From Persicitalea sp963716085 (lineage in GTDB: Bacteria; Bacteroidota; Bacteroidia; Cytophagales; Spirosomataceae): a stretch of DNA of 64,000 nt. The notes under the pieces were generated by a model that saw only the letters and a program-made list of their open reading frames with translations, had not been told where the DNA came from and did not search any database. The stretch covers positions 4,092,001 to 4,156,000 of the forward strand of contig OY970288.1 of assembly GCA_963716085.1 (NCBI GenBank), given 5' to 3'. The stretch's first letter is position 1. Each line of letters opens with the position of its first letter. Position numbers and translations under genes: made by a program. Of this stretch, positions 1-6,728 are shown in pieces.

Positions 1-1110
1 CGTCGGATTGGTGAGGTCGAGCGCCAGTTCTTTGGCAAAAAGCGTGTTGAAGGTCGGCAGCACGAGTACTACCAGTAACAAGGCCAATAGCACGGCCAGT
101 AAACTGGTCAGCACCGATTCGCTCATAAATTGCCCGATCAGCGAAGAGCGCTTAGCACCCACGACTTTGCGGACGCCTACTTCCTTAGCCCGCAGGGCCG
201 AACGCGCCGTGGCCAGGTTCATAAAATTGACGCAGGCGATAAGCAGAATAAACAAGGCCACCAGCGAGAAGATGCGCACGTACTCGATGCGTCCGCCCAC
301 GATTTTACCGTTTTCGTACTCCGAATAGAGGTGCATCTTTGTCATCGGGTGGAGAATCGGGTAAGTAGTTTCGGGGTTGTCCCAGTCGGTGTAACGCGCA
401 TAAATATCTTTCATGGCGGCTTCGGCTTGCGCCGCCGTGGTGTTGGGCCGGAGCCGGGCGTAAGTTTGGAAAGAGTTATTGCCCCAGGTTTTCATCCAGT
501 CCTCTTCGTACACCTTAAAGTTGACCACCCAGTCGAACTGCACCGTGGCATAGGTCGGGTTGTTCTCGATCACCGCGCCGACGGTATAGAACTTATCATT
601 ATTGAGTTGGAGCGTCTGGCCCATCGCATTCCCGTCCGGGAAGAAATTCTCAGCCACTTTGCGCGTGATGACGATCTGGTTGGGTTGCGCCAAAGCCGCG
701 TTCGGGTCGCCGGCAACAACGGGTAGCTCGAATACTTTGAAGAAATCGGCGGTGGCGTAGCGGCCCTGCTCCTTGGCAACCTTGTCACCTACTTTGATGA
801 GTAATTCGTAGGGCCAGTTGGACTTAGTCACGGCGGCCACCTCAGGAATGTCCTTGGCGATGGCCTCTTGCAAGGGGCCGGGCGTCGGGTAGTTGGTGTA
901 AATCTCCCCGTTGTGGGTAGAATTGAAGCGCACGAAATAGAGGCTTTTGGCGTCGGGCAGGAAGCGGTCGTAGCTCATTTCGTCCATGACCCATAGTCCG
1001 ATCAGCAAACTGCACGCCATGCCGAGGGCCAGGCCAAAGACATTGATAGCGGAAAAGAGCTTGTTTTTGAGCAAGCTGCGGTAGGCGATTTTCAGATAGT
1101 TGCGAAGCAT
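1..1110 (-). CDS. FtsX-like ABC transporter permease (partial, C-terminal part outside window)
   Basis: Reading from ATG at 1110 toward base 1 the frame stays open to the window edge (about 370 codons). It starts with MLRNYLKIAYRSLLKNKLFS, a cytoplasmic stub and first membrane segment, then a MacB-type periplasmic core domain (about residues 45-250), then membrane segments with the AKEVGVRKVVGAKRSSL signature of FtsX/MacB permeases. It is a clear paralogue of the next gene upstream (1252-3624), with near-identical wording in both the N-terminus and the VGVRKVVGAKR motif. Such roughly 800-residue permeases with two FtsX halves work with a MacB-like ATPase in the inner membrane and are thought to export or transmit mechanical force; the substrate is unknown. 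The ATPase is not in the window. Confidence 0.88.
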   Translation of the reverse strand, partial: MLRNYLKIAYRSLLKNKLFSAINVFGLALGMACSLLIGLWVMDEMSYDRFLPDAKSLYFVRFNSTHNGEIYTNYPTPGPLQEAIAKDIPEVAAVTKSNWPYELLIKVGDKVAKEQGRYATADFFKVFELPVVAGDPNAALAQPNQIVITRKVAENFFPDGNAMGQTLQLNNDKFYTVGAVIENNPTYATVQFDWVVNFKVYEEDWMKTWGNNSFQTYARLRPNTTAAQAEAAMKDIYARYTDWDNPETTYPILHPMTKMHLYSEYENGKIVGGRIEYVRIFSLVALFILLIACVNFMNLATARSALRAKEVGVRKVVGAKRSSLIGQFMSESVLTSLLAVLLALLLVVLVLPTFNTLFAKELALDLTNPT

Positions 1111-1251
1111 GTCTTTTTGAGGTTAGGATTTATATTTTAAAAGGAAAAAACAGGGCGCCCCTGGCGGGAAAGATTTGGATTGGATCAAGCGCTAATGGAA
1201 AACTCCTTTTTCCGCCCCTAATCTCTTCGCCGTAGGGCACCCTCCTTCTTT

Positions 1252-3624
1252 TTATTCGTTTTTCAATGAATGAACCGGATTCATCAGCGCCGCTTTCACT
1301 GCCTGGAAACTCACCGTCAGCAGCGCGACGCCCACCGCCAGCAGCCCGGCCAGGGCGAAGACTCCCCACGACAGCCCGACGTTATACGCAAACGTACTCA
1401 GCCACTCGCGCGCCGCCCACCACGCCAGCGGCGTTGCCAGCACGAGGGCGACGAGTACCAGTTGCAAGAAATCAGTAGATAAAAGCCGCACGATGCTCGT
1501 CACCGAGGCGCCCAGTACTTTGCGGACCCCGATTTCCTTGGTGCGCTGCTCGGCGGTGAAGGCAGCCAAGCCAAACAAACCCAGACAAGAAATCAGAATG
1601 GCCAGAATGCCGAAGTAGTTGACCAGCGTCCCGACTTGCTGCTCCGACTGGTAGAGTTTTTCGTAGGCTTCGTCCACGAAATGGTAATTGAACGGGTAGC
1701 TGGGGTTCAGTTCTTTGTTAATTTGTTCGAGCGCGGCGAGGGCTTTTGGCGTTTGTCCAGCGCGGGTTTTGACCAGCAGATAACGCGTATTTTCGGGATA
1801 AAAAGACAGCACCAACGGCGCAATCGCCTGATGCATCGAGTTAAGGTGGAAGTCTTTTATCAGGCCTACTATGCGGCCTTTGCCCCGATTGAAGGTTATT
1901 TCCTGCCCGACCGGGTCGCTCATGCCCATCAGTTGGGCGGCGGCTTCGTTGATGAGGTAGCTGGAAGAATCCGCCGCGCCCCCGGCCCGGAAATCGCGCC
2001 CGGCGACCATCGTGATGTTCATCGTGCGAACAAAATCGCCGCCGACATTCATCGTCGAGACCTCCACCAGCCGCTTGGGTTCTTTGCCCGGCCAGGCCAA
2101 ATCCGTCGTGCCGGTGCGCACATTCACGGGGATTTGACTGGTCAGAACAGCCGAGGCGATGGCGGGTTGGCGAAGTACTTCTCCCAGGTACAAGGCACTT
2201 CTCGGCGTTTGTCTAAATTCGCCCTCCAGCGGAATGTACACCACGTTTTCGCGATCCAGACCCAGGTTTTTGGTTCGCAAATAGTTCATCTGCGCGCTAA
2301 TGACCAGCATCCCGACGATTAGAAAGATGGAGAGGGAAAATTGAAAGACTACCAGCGTACGCCGGAACAAAGCCGACCCCACGCCCACTTTCGTGAAGCC
2401 CTTCAAGATGCTCATAGGCCGCATGGCCGATAAAAACAGGGCGGGGTAGCTCCCCGACAAAAGCCCGGTAACCAAGATCAGCCCTCCGGCCAAGAGCCAA
2501 AACGACGGATCGGTCAGATCGAGGGTTAGCTGACTGTCGAACAACGTATTGAAAGCAGGCAGCACCGATAATACCAAGAACAACGCCAGCCCGGCGGCCA
2601 GCAAACTCATCAGTAAAGATTCGCCCAGAAACTGCGTGACCAGCGACGCCCTTTTGGCCCCCACGACTTTCCTGACTCCCACTTCCCGCGCCCGCACCGA
2701 CGAGCGCGCCGTAGCCAGATTCATGAAATTGATGCAGGCGATGAGTAGAATGAACAGCGCCACCAACGAAAAAATCCGCACGTACTCGACGCGTCCGCCC
2801 GCTATTTCTCCGTCTTTGTAATCAGAGTACAGGTGCATATCCGTCATCGGGTGCAGCACGGGTACCTCGCCGTTGTCGAAAGTGACGTACCGCCGGAAAA
2901 TATCCTTCATGCTGGCTTGCGCATGGGCGGCACTGGCGGTTGGTAGCAGCCGGGCGTACACGATTACCGAATTCCAGGTCCATTCGGTCATGTAAATTTC
3001 CTCGATGTTTTTAAGATTAGCCAGCCAGTCGAATTGCAGCGTCGAGTTGGCGGGCAGGTCGTCGATTACCGCCCCGACGGTGTAGAGCTTATCGTCGTCG
3101 AGTTGCAGTGTTTGCCCGACTGCCGATTTATTCGGAAAGTATTTTTCGGCCAACTTGCGGGTAATGATGATCTTATCGAGTTGCGCCAGAGCCGCCTTGG
3201 GGTTTCCTTGAAGCGCGGGAAACGAAAAAACATCGAAAAACTCCGCCGAGACGAAGTGGCCATTTTCCTTCGCTGATTTTTCCTCGTTCCCCGGGCCGAT
3301 GGCTTTGACCAAACTCTCGCCGCCACCATTCGTTTTCGTGACTGCCGCCACATCCGGGATGTCCTTCGCAATGGCGTCCGATAACGGGCCGGGAACGTAC
3401 TGCGCCGTTTCCACCTCGCCGCCACCGAAAGCGTAATTCACCCGCACGTTGTAGATGTTTTCCACGCCGGGCAGAAAGCGGTCGTAGCTGAGTTCGTGGC
3501 TTACCCACAGCCCAATGAGCAAGGCGCAAGCCATCCCGAGGGCCAAGCCGAAGATGTTGATACCGGAAAACAGCTTGTTTTTCAGCAAGCTGCGGTAGGC
3601 GATCTTGAGGTAGTTGGTGAGCAT
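1252..3624 (-). CDS. FtsX-like ABC transporter permease
   Basis: Full-length protein of about 790 residues with two FtsX halves, each having a periplasmic MacB core domain and membrane segments. The signatures VGVRKVVGAKRASL (middle) and IGVRKVLGASVTSIVRL (near the C-terminus) mark the conserved cytoplasmic loops. I chose ATG 3624 because the N-terminus then aligns with its downstream paralogue (MLxNYLKIAYRSLLKNKLFS) and an AAGGA sequence lies 9 nt upstream; the frame could extend to 3681 but that adds unmatched residues. It is followed after 141 bp by the paralogue at 1110. A vegetative-type promoter and a double dyad operator lie upstream (3719-3820), so the pair may be induced by a dedicated regulator. 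Substrate unknown. Confidence 0.9.
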   Translation of the reverse strand: MLTNYLKIAYRSLLKNKLFSGINIFGLALGMACALLIGLWVSHELSYDRFLPGVENIYNVRVNYAFGGGEVETAQYVPGPLSDAIAKDIPDVAAVTKTNGGGESLVKAIGPGNEEKSAKENGHFVSAEFFDVFSFPALQGNPKAALAQLDKIIITRKLAEKYFPNKSAVGQTLQLDDDKLYTVGAVIDDLPANSTLQFDWLANLKNIEEIYMTEWTWNSVIVYARLLPTASAAHAQASMKDIFRRYVTFDNGEVPVLHPMTDMHLYSDYKDGEIAGGRVEYVRIFSLVALFILLIACINFMNLATARSSVRAREVGVRKVVGAKRASLVTQFLGESLLMSLLAAGLALFLVLSVLPAFNTLFDSQLTLDLTDPSFWLLAGGLILVTGLLSGSYPALFLSAMRPMSILKGFTKVGVGSALFRRTLVVFQFSLSIFLIVGMLVISAQMNYLRTKNLGLDRENVVYIPLEGEFRQTPRSALYLGEVLRQPAIASAVLTSQIPVNVRTGTTDLAWPGKEPKRLVEVSTMNVGGDFVRTMNITMVAGRDFRAGGAADSSSYLINEAAAQLMGMSDPVGQEITFNRGKGRIVGLIKDFHLNSMHQAIAPLVLSFYPENTRYLLVKTRAGQTPKALAALEQINKELNPSYPFNYHFVDEAYEKLYQSEQQVGTLVNYFGILAILISCLGLFGLAAFTAEQRTKEIGVRKVLGASVTSIVRLLSTDFLQLVLVALVLATPLAWWAAREWLSTFAYNVGLSWGVFALAGLLAVGVALLTVSFQAVKAALMNPVHSLKNE

Positions 3625-3718
3625 AATATCGTGTCCTTGTAGGGGTGAACCCATGTGTTCGCCCAGAATGTTGCCATACACGCCATTGCGACGCAGGCTA
3701 GTCGGACAGGCGCACCTA

Positions 3719-3748
3719 CAAAAGATAAAACCTGTGCCTAAAAGTCAA
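3719..3748 (-). promoter_or_regulatory. Candidate promoter for the FtsX permease pair
   Basis: On the minus strand a TTGAC element (3744-3748) is followed after 16 nt by TATCTTTTG (3719-3727), close to the Bacteroidota consensus TTTG - about 20 nt - TAnnTTTG. It lies between the dyad operator at 3781-3820 and the permease ATG at 3624, leaving a leader of about 90 nt. Confidence 0.5.
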
Positions 3749-3780
3749 CCTTCTGAAAATCAGCACTTCCGTAAAAAAGT

Positions 3781-3820
3781 ACTGTCCGATTCCGAACACT
3801 TTTGTTCAGAATCGGACAGT
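3781..3820. promoter_or_regulatory. Double dyad operator upstream of the FtsX permeases
   Basis: Two 18-nt arms, ACTGTCCGATTCCGAACA (3781-3798) and TGTTCAGAATCGGACAGT (3803-3820), are inverted with one mismatch around a 4-nt centre. Each arm is itself an imperfect dyad of the form TGTYCG-n4-CGRACA, so this reads as two adjacent 16-bp operators (3783-3798 and 3803-3818). The position just upstream of the minus-strand promoter at 3719-3748 fits an activator site; the higBA promoter lies on the other side. No regulator gene is adjacent, so the binding protein is unknown. A transcription terminator is less likely because no T-tract follows. Confidence 0.6.
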
Positions 3821-3856
3821 AGGTAACGATAGTCGATAGCTGTGTCCAGACTCGGT

Positions 3857-3887
3857 TTTGAATTAATCGACAAAAAGAACACATTTG
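3857..3887 (+). promoter_or_regulatory. Promoter of the higBA-type operon
   Basis: TTTG (3857-3860), 19-nt spacer, then CACATTTG (3880-3887), one mismatch from TAnnTTTG. The palindrome GAACACATTTGTTC (3877-3890) overlaps the -7 element and would be a natural site for autorepression by the HigA-like antitoxin. The downstream ATG is at 3910. Confidence 0.6.
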
Positions 3888-3909
3888 TTCACTATTGGTA
3901 AACTTTTCT

Positions 3910-4218
3910 ATGTTCAACATCATCGCGCGCAAAACCCTATTGGCTTATTGCGCTATGTACCCCAGAGCGGCAAATGCCCTGAAAGAATGGTACCGCGAAA
4001 TGGAACTATCAAGTTTCGATAGCTTCCAGGAGTTGAAGGCAGTGTACGGTAGTGCAAGCCTGGTTGGAGACGACAGAGTAGTGTTCAACGTTATGGAAAA
4101 CCACTATCGCTTGGTTGTACGCGTTGTTTTTGATTATGAAGCGGTTCAGATCAAATGGTTTGGCACGCACGCTGAGTACGATAAATTGGATGTGAAAACG
4201 GTTCGTTACAAAAAATAG
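3910..4218 (+). CDS. higB: HigB-family type II toxin (mRNA interferase)
   Basis: A 102-residue basic protein starting MFNIIARKTLLAYC, with the RelE-fold HigB features A-N-ALKEWYREM, a central SASLVGDDRVVFNV segment and the end KVVRYKK-like DVKTVRYKK. Proteins of this family cleave mRNA on ribosomes. I chose ATG 3910 rather than TTG 3895 because family members start at this point. It is followed after 5 bp by the antitoxin gene, the toxin-first order typical of higBA. The promoter and a palindrome lie just upstream. Catalytic residues were not assigned individually. Confidence 0.85.
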   Translation: MFNIIARKTLLAYCAMYPRAANALKEWYREMELSSFDSFQELKAVYGSASLVGDDRVVFNVMENHYRLVVRVVFDYEAVQIKWFGTHAEYDKLDVKTVRYKK

Positions 4219-4223
4219 AAAGT

Positions 4224-4580
4224 ATGGAATTGAGACCAATCAAAGACGACGAAGCCTACGAGTCGATGCTGGACTGGGTGGACGAGCAATTCGACCACAA
4301 ACCCAAACTGGGCAGCAAGGGGGGTGACGCTCTTCAAATTGCGCTTTTGCTCATCAAGGCTTACGAAGACGAGCATCACGCTGTTCCATCGCCCGACCCC
4401 ATCGAAGCAATCAAGCTAAAAATGGACGAGAAGGGGCTGAAAAGTAATGATTTGGTCGAATGGGTAGGCAGCAAGAGCTACGTTTCGGCGCTGTTAAACC
4501 GGAAAAAGCCCCTCACGCTCAGGTTGGCTAAGGTGTTTCATGACAAACTCGGCATTCCCGCGCAAGTGCTGCTTTCTTAG
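4224..4580 (+). CDS. higA: HigA-type antitoxin with helix-turn-helix
   Basis: A 118-residue protein whose C-terminal half (about 65-118) is an XRE-like helix-turn-helix: IKLKMDEKGLKSNDLVEWVG followed by SYVSALLNRKKPLTLRLAKV. The N-terminal half would bind and neutralise HigB. It starts 5 bp after the toxin gene, so the two are co-transcribed. It likely represses its own promoter through the palindrome at 3877-3890 (inference). It ends 8 bp before the convergent GH97 gene. Confidence 0.85.
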   Translation: MELRPIKDDEAYESMLDWVDEQFDHKPKLGSKGGDALQIALLLIKAYEDEHHAVPSPDPIEAIKLKMDEKGLKSNDLVEWVGSKSYVSALLNRKKPLTLRLAKVFHDKLGIPAQVLLS

Positions 4581-4588
4581 TCTCCTTA

Positions 4589-6604
4589 TTATTCTACTTT
4601 CACAAAATGCACCACCTGCCCGCCCCCCGCGGCCAGGCTGGCTTCGATTGTATCGGCGGCGGTCACGATTCGCTCCGAAATGGCCAAATGGTTCGGGTGC
4701 GTGACCTCGTCCGTAGCGTCGGAATAGATTTTTGCCTGGTACTTGCCCTTACCTAGAAACGCCAGCGGAATGCTGATTTTACGGGCAGTGCTGCTGTTGA
4801 TCGTTCCCAGGAACCAGTCGGTGCCATTGCGGCGGGCGGTGGAGACGAAGCGGTCGAGTTCCGCCGCCGGGATTTTGGTTTCGTCCCAGGTGGTGGGGAC
4901 TTTTTGCAGGAAATCGAAGCCGGGTTGGCCCAGATACGCCTCGGGGTAGTCGGCCACCATCGCCAGGTAGCTTTCCAGCACCACGTACATCGCCAGCATG
5001 TGGGCGCGGGTGCCGCCCATGAGCGGACGGGTGTATTGCGTTTTGAACTCACCCGAAGGCACGGCCCGGAAGCCGCCGAGGTGGTAGTCGGTAGGTCCGG
5101 CCAGGCCGCGCGTGAAAGGAATATCCAGGTCGTGATCGGGACTCAGCGGCTGCGGTCTCGATTTGTTGATTTCGTAGTTGAGGGCACCTTCGCGGGTCAG
5201 TTCGTTGGAGAAAGTGCGGCTCAGTCCGGTGGGTTTTGATGAACCATGAAACTGAATGAACAGCTTGTGCCGTGCCGCCGCCAGCAGTATCTCTTCCTGA
5301 ATGTTGATCATTTCCTGGTCGTCGCGGTTCATGAAATCAACCATCAAGCCCTTGATCCCCCACTTTTCAAACTGCGTAAAGGCTGCTTCCAACTGCCGGT
5401 GGAGCGCGTACCAATGCACCCATACGTGGATACCCACGCCGCGACTTTTGGCGTAGTCGCACACCTGCTGCATGTCCAGCGTCGGGACGGCCTTGGTCAC
5501 ATCCGTATTTTTCCCCACGGTTCCGTAGCTCGCCGCGTCGCTGACGTACCACGGCCGACCGCCGTAGCCAACCACGGAATGGTACTCGATGCTGTTATCG
5601 GCGCAGAAGTCGATGTAGTACTTGTTGGTCGCGAAGTTCATACCCGGCGCGAAGGTCGTGTCGGGCGTGACGTGGCCGTTCCACCAGGGAAAAGACGTCT
5701 TGCCCGGTTTCAGCCACGAAAAATCCACCTTGATTTTTGAATCGCTCAGCGAGGTGATCGTGGTAGATTCCATCAAATCGCCGATGCGGTCGCTGATGAG
5801 CATCACCCGCCACGGGCTTTGGTGCGGCAGGGTGGCCTTGACTTTCAGCCCGGATTCCCCCGGCAGCGGCGAAAGCTGCGTGCTGAGGTAACTGCCTTTC
5901 TTCTGCAAATACATCCCGGCATAATCCCGCAGATTGGCCTCGGTGATGGCCATGAAAACGTTGTTCGGCATCTCGAACAGCGCGGGCATATCCATCAGCG
6001 AGTCATTCGGAACCTCGCTCAGCGGCATTTTTGAGTAGTATTTTTCGTGAGAAGTCGTGTAGTTGCCCAGCAACATGGCGCGTACTTTGGGGTTACCCGC
6101 AATGTTGAACGTAGTCCTTTCGTCCGTCAGCTCGTAGGCCGCCCAGCTACTTTGCACCGGAAACTCGTAGCGAAACGCCACCGCGTCGTTGAACATCCGC
6201 ACCACCAGGTTTACCTGCCGCGAACTCGCCCGCTCCGTCAACGGAATCGACACTGCTTTACTGTAGCTATACACGTACTTCGTCTTGCCCACCACCAGGT
6301 CGTAGTTTTCCTCGGCGTTGAAGTAGGTGGGCGTTCCCATTTTGAGCCGATCGCTGAACGACCCGCCCTCGACAAAATCCAGCCCCAACCGCGACTCACC
6401 GATGACTTCCGTCCCTTTGTAGTCGACGCGGTAGGTCGGTGCTTCTTTGGTAAGTTGGAAGGTGAAAGTGAGGTTGCCGTTGGGGGACTTTATGATGACG
6501 GGTTTTTGGGCGAGGGCTGAGGTTGAAAGGAGGAGTCCTTCGACTACGCTCAGGATGACAAGGAGCGGCCCGACGTATCGGAGGAGGGGTATTTTTAGAT
6601 GCAT
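4589..6604 (-). CDS. Glycoside hydrolase family 97 (alpha-glycosidase, SusB-like)
   Basis: A 671-residue secreted enzyme: signal peptide to about residue 33 (ending STSALAQ), GH97 N-terminal beta-sandwich (about 36-285), TIM-barrel catalytic domain (about 300-575) and GH97 C-terminal domain (about 580-668). The block MVDFMNRDDQ (421-430) places an Asp (D423) where retaining GH97 members carry their nucleophile, so a retaining alpha-galactosidase-like activity is more likely than the inverting SusB type; this is inference from one motif. GH97 enzymes act in the periplasm on oligosaccharides. Oddity: a dispersed repeat (6536-6560) supplies part of the signal-peptide coding sequence, including LSVVEG. 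No sus transporter genes are adjacent. Confidence 0.92.
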   Translation of the reverse strand: MHLKIPLLRYVGPLLVILSVVEGLLLSTSALAQKPVIIKSPNGNLTFTFQLTKEAPTYRVDYKGTEVIGESRLGLDFVEGGSFSDRLKMGTPTYFNAEENYDLVVGKTKYVYSYSKAVSIPLTERASSRQVNLVVRMFNDAVAFRYEFPVQSSWAAYELTDERTTFNIAGNPKVRAMLLGNYTTSHEKYYSKMPLSEVPNDSLMDMPALFEMPNNVFMAITEANLRDYAGMYLQKKGSYLSTQLSPLPGESGLKVKATLPHQSPWRVMLISDRIGDLMESTTITSLSDSKIKVDFSWLKPGKTSFPWWNGHVTPDTTFAPGMNFATNKYYIDFCADNSIEYHSVVGYGGRPWYVSDAASYGTVGKNTDVTKAVPTLDMQQVCDYAKSRGVGIHVWVHWYALHRQLEAAFTQFEKWGIKGLMVDFMNRDDQEMINIQEEILLAAARHKLFIQFHGSSKPTGLSRTFSNELTREGALNYEINKSRPQPLSPDHDLDIPFTRGLAGPTDYHLGGFRAVPSGEFKTQYTRPLMGGTRAHMLAMYVVLESYLAMVADYPEAYLGQPGFDFLQKVPTTWDETKIPAAELDRFVSTARRNGTDWFLGTINSSTARKISIPLAFLGKGKYQAKIYSDATDEVTHPNHLAISERIVTAADTIEASLAAGGGQVVHFVKVE
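6536..6560 (-). repeat. Dispersed repeat captured in the GH97 signal peptide
   Basis: The stretch, read on the minus strand as TGTCATCCTGAGCGTAGTCG plus AAGGA, is a widespread bacterial intergenic repeat whose accidental translation (CHPERSR / LSVVEG) is well known. Here it lies in frame inside the GH97 leader as LSVVEG (residues 18-23). Confidence 0.7.
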
Positions 6605-6728
6605 TTGGGGATGGTTGGTGTGAAACGGGGGGCAAAATTATAAGAATAATCTTGATATAAGACTTTCACTCCAAGATTCGCTCGAAGGTAGTTTCTGCAC
6701 AGCAGCACTACTACGCTTCAGAAAGTAT

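Noticed and set aside
2549..2821. Plus-strand ORFs over the FtsX genes
   Set aside because: They are shadows of the conserved minus-strand permease.
3781..3820. Rho-independent terminator
   Set aside because: There is a long stem but no T-run on either side, and each arm is a dyad by itself, which fits protein-binding sites better.
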